The translations under genes and the position numbers were made by a program. The notes beneath the pieces are model-generated. The model was not told where the DNA came from, ran no database searches, and worked only from the letters and a program-made list of their open reading frames with translations. Shown in pieces: positions 17,166-19,553 of a stretch of DNA of 19,553 bases; within the stretch, counting starts at the first letter, position 1; the number at the start of each line of letters is the position of its first letter. The stretch is from contig LT649579.1 of assembly GCA_900128395.1 (NCBI GenBank), forward strand, positions 1 to 19,553, written 5' to 3'. Origin of the DNA: Stramenopiles sp. TOSAG23-2 (taxonomy: Eukaryota; Sar).

Positions 17166-17561
17166 GTTTCATTGTGCGTATTATAATACATGTGGTATTA
17201 TATGTAATTATATACCGACGTATTTAAATATAATGATGGTTAAAATCTAAGTTATACGAGTATAATATAATTTTATACTTCCCGTGTTAAGTACTCGTAA
17301 TATAATATAATGCCCAATACTCAATCGCAAGAATAATATTCTATATTCTATCCTACTATAAGTAAAGCTCTAATGCACCTCTGCAAACTAAATATGTAAG
17401 GCTTCGTACTCTACAAGCACGAGTAGGTTTCTATCCATTCATATGTAAAGTGTAATTTATGTGTAAGAGAAAATTTTTATATAAAGTGCACGACACATTA
17501 GAAAAATACTTCTCGCTATATTGCGTTATATGGTTGTATGTTCACACACACACACGCAAAC
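17166..17561. other. Convergent spacer, SCYL1 and Obg 3' ends
   Basis: It holds a copy of the dispersed GATGGTTAAAATCTA element (17235-17288) and a CA microsatellite (about 17543-17555) next to the Obg stop. The hairpin-like words GTACTC and GAGTAGG also occur near 17407-17428. No gene is seen. Confidence 0.55.
17235..17288 (+). repeat. Dispersed 3'-flank element, copy 4
   Basis: GATGGTTAAAATCTA begins 70 bases after the SCYL1 stop. A 6-bp hairpin (TTATAC, GA, GTATAA) follows, then ATATAATTTTA and CTTCCCGTGTT. The last block matches copy 3 (CTTCCCGTGTG) and, less well, copy 2 (CTTCCTATA). Confidence 0.65.
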
Positions 17562-19019
17562 TTATTCTCTTTTTTTATTTTTTTCTATCATGTCCCTTAA
17601 ATATACTACCAATTCCTTTACACCATCACCAGTCATTGCACTTATTGGAAATATTTCTCTGCCATCAGCTACATTTACTAATGATTGAAATTGTTCCTCT
17701 TGATGTAATAAATTCTCCAAATCATCATCGTCGAACGCATCTATTTTATTTGCAATGATCACGGCATCTTTATTTCCCAATCCATCCTCGTATAAATTCA
17801 ATTCTTCTTGCAATGATCGTAAAACTTTGCCAGCAGGTGGGTTGAATTGGTCAGACACATCAATTACATACGCATGAATACGATTGCGTTCAACATGGCG
17901 TAAAAAGGAATGTCCCAAACCAACATTATTATGTGCACCATCAATTAAGCCAGGTATATCAGCAACAGAGAATCTATGGCCATCATCAAATTCTACCATA
18001 CCAACAAATGGATGAAGGGTTGTAAAGGGGTATGCAGCAACTTTTGGGCGTGCTTTTGATACCATTCCAAGCAATGTTGATTTACCTGCATTTGGATATC
18101 CTACTAGACCAACATCAGCAATTAATTTCAATTCTAACTCATAAAACCGTTCCTCGCCAGGTTTACCAAGATTAGGCCTTGGTTCATTATTTTCCAACAC
18201 ATCTTTAATAAGCATATTGTTATTATCAAGTTCTTTACTTTCATTACTATACAAAGGAAATGGGGAAAATACCTGTACCCCGTCATCGTCATAAGTTACA
18301 TACATTTCACCTATATCTGGTAAATCGTCTTCTTCACCTTCAAAAAAATGTTCTTCCATATTTTCTAAATTTTCAATCATATCATCCATCTTTTGCTGTT
18401 GCAATAATTTTTGTTTTTCTTCTTGTATTTTTTTTTGTTTGAAATATTTTCTCCCAGCACTTTCTGAAAATACTAAATGTTGGTTTCCACGCCCACCTTT
18501 ACCACCATAGGCCCCAATATGCTCTATACCTGGTTGATCCATGTCTATCGAAACAGTTTGTTCCTCAGTTATATCTCCATATTCATCATAACTACGATGT
18601 ATTTCCTTTACCAAGGTGCCTAGTGGAACGTCAATATATACATTTTTGCCATTTTTTCCAGTACAATTTGATGAGCTGCCATTCCCACCATCTTTAGCTC
18701 GGTAATGATGTGATGATATGTTCAAAGATCGCAAGCCACTGTCGGTGCGTATAATAGCATTACCCCCATCTCCAGCGTCACCACCATCCGCGCGTTTCTT
18801 CCCTGGTCCTAAATGTTCATGAGATTGGCATCCTAAACCGCCATTGCCACCAATTAAAGAAACACGTACACGGTCAACAAATTTACGTCGATTATCAGCA
18901 TATTTCACTTGCATATATTTTGTGCCAGCTTTATTACTTTTCGTGGACAAATTTCTTCGTTGATGATGAAATATAGCAGAAACATTTCGTGGTATATATT
19001 GTTTGGAAATACAATACAT
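17562..19019 (-). CDS. MTG2: Mitochondrial-type Obg GTPase (GTPBP5/MTG2-like)
   Basis: Organellar Obg GTPases act in late assembly of the large ribosomal subunit. The first 40 residues are rich in Arg, Ser, Gln and Asn with almost no acidic residues, as in a mitochondrial presequence. The glycine-rich Obg domain follows (about 45-215, with G-G-N-G-G-L-G and R-A-D-G-G-D-A-G-D-G-G). The GTPase domain carries G1 G307-Y-P-N-A-G312-K313-S314, the T-T-L-H-P switch, G3 D354-I-P-G, G4 N424-K-I-D and G5 S460-A-M-T-G. An acidic, Gln-rich insert at about 205-290 separates the two domains and is longer than in bacterial Obg. The stop is TAA. The start, first 13 codons and 5' flank lie in a perfect 132-bp tandem duplication, so a second copy of the start sits upstream. 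Confidence 0.92.
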   Translation of the reverse strand: MYCISKQYIPRNVSAIFHHQRRNLSTKSNKAGTKYMQVKYADNRRKFVDRVRVSLIGGNGGLGCQSHEHLGPGKKRADGGDAGDGGNAIIRTDSGLRSLNISSHHYRAKDGGNGSSSNCTGKNGKNVYIDVPLGTLVKEIHRSYDEYGDITEEQTVSIDMDQPGIEHIGAYGGKGGRGNQHLVFSESAGRKYFKQKKIQEEKQKLLQQQKMDDMIENLENMEEHFFEGEEDDLPDIGEMYVTYDDDGVQVFSPFPLYSNESKELDNNNMLIKDVLENNEPRPNLGKPGEERFYELELKLIADVGLVGYPNAGKSTLLGMVSKARPKVAAYPFTTLHPFVGMVEFDDGHRFSVADIPGLIDGAHNNVGLGHSFLRHVERNRIHAYVIDVSDQFNPPAGKVLRSLQEELNLYEDGLGNKDAVIIANKIDAFDDDDLENLLHQEEQFQSLVNVADGREIFPISAMTGDGVKELVVYLRDMIEKNKKRE

Positions 19020-19245
19020 GACCTCCTAATTTGTGTTGTTTGTTTAGTACTGCATTATATATGATTATTTTTGATATGTTATGGAATGGCATTTTATCAT
19101 TATCATATTTATTACATTTCGTGGTATATATTGTTTGGAAATACAATACATGACCTCCTAATTTGTGTTGTTTGTTTAGTACTGCATTATATATGATTAT
19201 TTTTGATATGTTATGGAATGGCATTTTATCATTATCATATTTATT
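18982..19245. repeat. Perfect 132-bp tandem duplication over the Obg start
   Basis: The units 18982-19113 and 19114-19245 appear identical. The first includes the Obg ATG (19017-19019), its first 13 codons and the 94 bases upstream. The lack of divergence in non-coding DNA implies a very recent event, or possibly an assembly artefact. Confidence 0.9.
19065..19151 (-). other. Upstream ORF created by the Obg duplication
   Basis: The duplicate start codon at 19151 opens a 28-codon frame. It repeats the first 13 Obg residues, diverges for 15 codons and stops at a TAA (19065-19067), 45 bases before the real ATG. If the transcript begins upstream of 19151, this uORF would come first and could reduce Obg translation. 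Confidence 0.5.
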
Positions 19246-19377
19246 ATGATATATATTATTATTTAAGCATTTTATTTGAGGTTAATATAATTAATACAAC
19301 CCACCATAACCACCACCATAGACTAAATACCTGCTGGTTGTTCCTAGACTATATATTCTTACATATAAGCGATATAG

Positions 19378-19397
19378 CTAGAGAGGATCCTCTCTAG
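19378..19397. repeat. Perfect 20-bp palindrome
   Basis: CTAGAGAGGATCCTCTCTAG is its own reverse complement. TATA and ATAT words continue the symmetry imperfectly outside it. It could be a cruciform or a binding site for a symmetric dimer; no function can be assigned. Confidence 0.7.
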
Positions 19398-19437
19398 ATA
19401 TAGCAACGCTTATTAATAGCCAGGTTAGCTGGTTAGC

Positions 19438-19454
19438 AGCACACCAGCACACTA
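19438..19454 (+). repeat. 17-bp dispersed repeat, copy 2
   Basis: Identical to 7953-7969. It follows AGCCAGGTTAGCTGGTTAGC, which resembles the minisatellite words near 12190. Confidence 0.6.
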
Positions 19455-19553
19455 ACACAAAAAATAATAATATTATAATGTGCTAGCCCAGCTAGCTAGC
19501 TAGCTCTTATTCTGTAATGTGTAGTATACATTGTCCGTTTTTTTTACACACAC

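Larger units (their letters stand above)
19246..19553. other. Non-coding right end of window
   Basis: AT-rich DNA with a perfect 20-base palindrome (19378-19397), the second copy of AGCACACCAGCACACTA (19438-19454) and a short GCTAGCTAGCTAGC run (about 19491-19505). No coding region is supported. Confidence 0.5.

Noticed and set aside
16280-17191. 303-codon minus-strand frame opposite the SCYL1 tail
   Set aside because: It is a low-complexity Leu/Phe/Ser translation of the antisense of Lys/Ser/Asp-rich codons. The plus frame carries the recognisable SCYL1 protein.
19021-19027. Shine-Dalgarno-like AGGAGGT just before the Obg ATG (minus strand)
   Set aside because: The gene is eukaryotic with an organelle leader, and other genes here have A-rich leaders without it, so it is most likely chance.
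18934-19224. 96-codon minus-strand frame with an internal 44-residue repeat
   Set aside because: The protein repeat is only the 132-bp DNA duplication read in another frame, and it overlaps the Obg start.
1-19553. Ciliate-type code with reassigned stops
   Set aside because: The recognisable genes end in TAA or TGA at the expected lengths, and no internal TAA, TAG or TGA has to be read through.
1-19553. tRNA, rRNA or other standard RNA genes
   Set aside because: Reading both strands I found no tRNA T-arm/B-box pattern with a matching acceptor stem, and no rRNA-like segment.

Overview
This is nuclear DNA from an AT-rich, intron-poor microbial eukaryote (a protist). The proteins are eukaryotic: a scavenger decapping enzyme, a SCYL1/NTKL-type pseudokinase with HEAT repeats, an organellar Obg GTPase with an N-terminal extension, and a type I membrane protein. 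Spacers are long, AT-rich and full of microsatellites. Several proteins carry asparagine runs encoded by AAT/AAC tracts. Ten of the eleven coding regions (the 5'-truncated first one included) read as single uninterrupted frames of convincing length. The stops used are TAA and TGA, and no in-frame TAA, TAG or TGA has to be read through, so the standard code fits. A eukaryotic nickel superoxide dismutase points towards an aquatic or algal-type protist lineage, but the sequence does not settle the clade.

Layout from left to right: the 3' part of an Asn-rich coiled-coil gene (+, cut by the window start); a convergent HAD-family phosphatase-like gene (-); a 1.8 kb spacer with a 344-bp fold-back (MITE-like) element; a short His-rich ORF (+) whose stop codon lies at the start of a 102-bp tandem duplication; a strong imperfect hairpin; a DcpS scavenger decapping enzyme (+) with an unusual repeat-bearing C-terminal tail; a GDA1/CD39- or Ppx-like phosphatase (-); a divergent nickel superoxide dismutase (+) with an organelle-type leader; a predicted myristoylated/palmitoylated Lys-rich repeat protein (-); a divergent Cys-rich type I membrane protein (+); a SCYL1-like pseudokinase (+); and a convergent mitochondrial-type Obg GTPase (-). 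The start region of the Obg gene is duplicated in a perfect 132-bp tandem repeat.

No operon or multi-gene system is apparent. These are independent housekeeping and lineage-specific genes on alternating strands. NiSOD and the Obg GTPase both carry organelle-type leaders. The least expected non-coding signal is a dispersed element with the 13-15 base anchor GATGGTTAAAATCTA. It occurs four times, each time downstream of and in the same sense as a gene (DcpS, NiSOD, the Lys-rich protein and SCYL1). Shared blocks in it are separated by length-variable, often self-complementary spacers. It may be a conserved 3'-end element or a small mobile repeat family.
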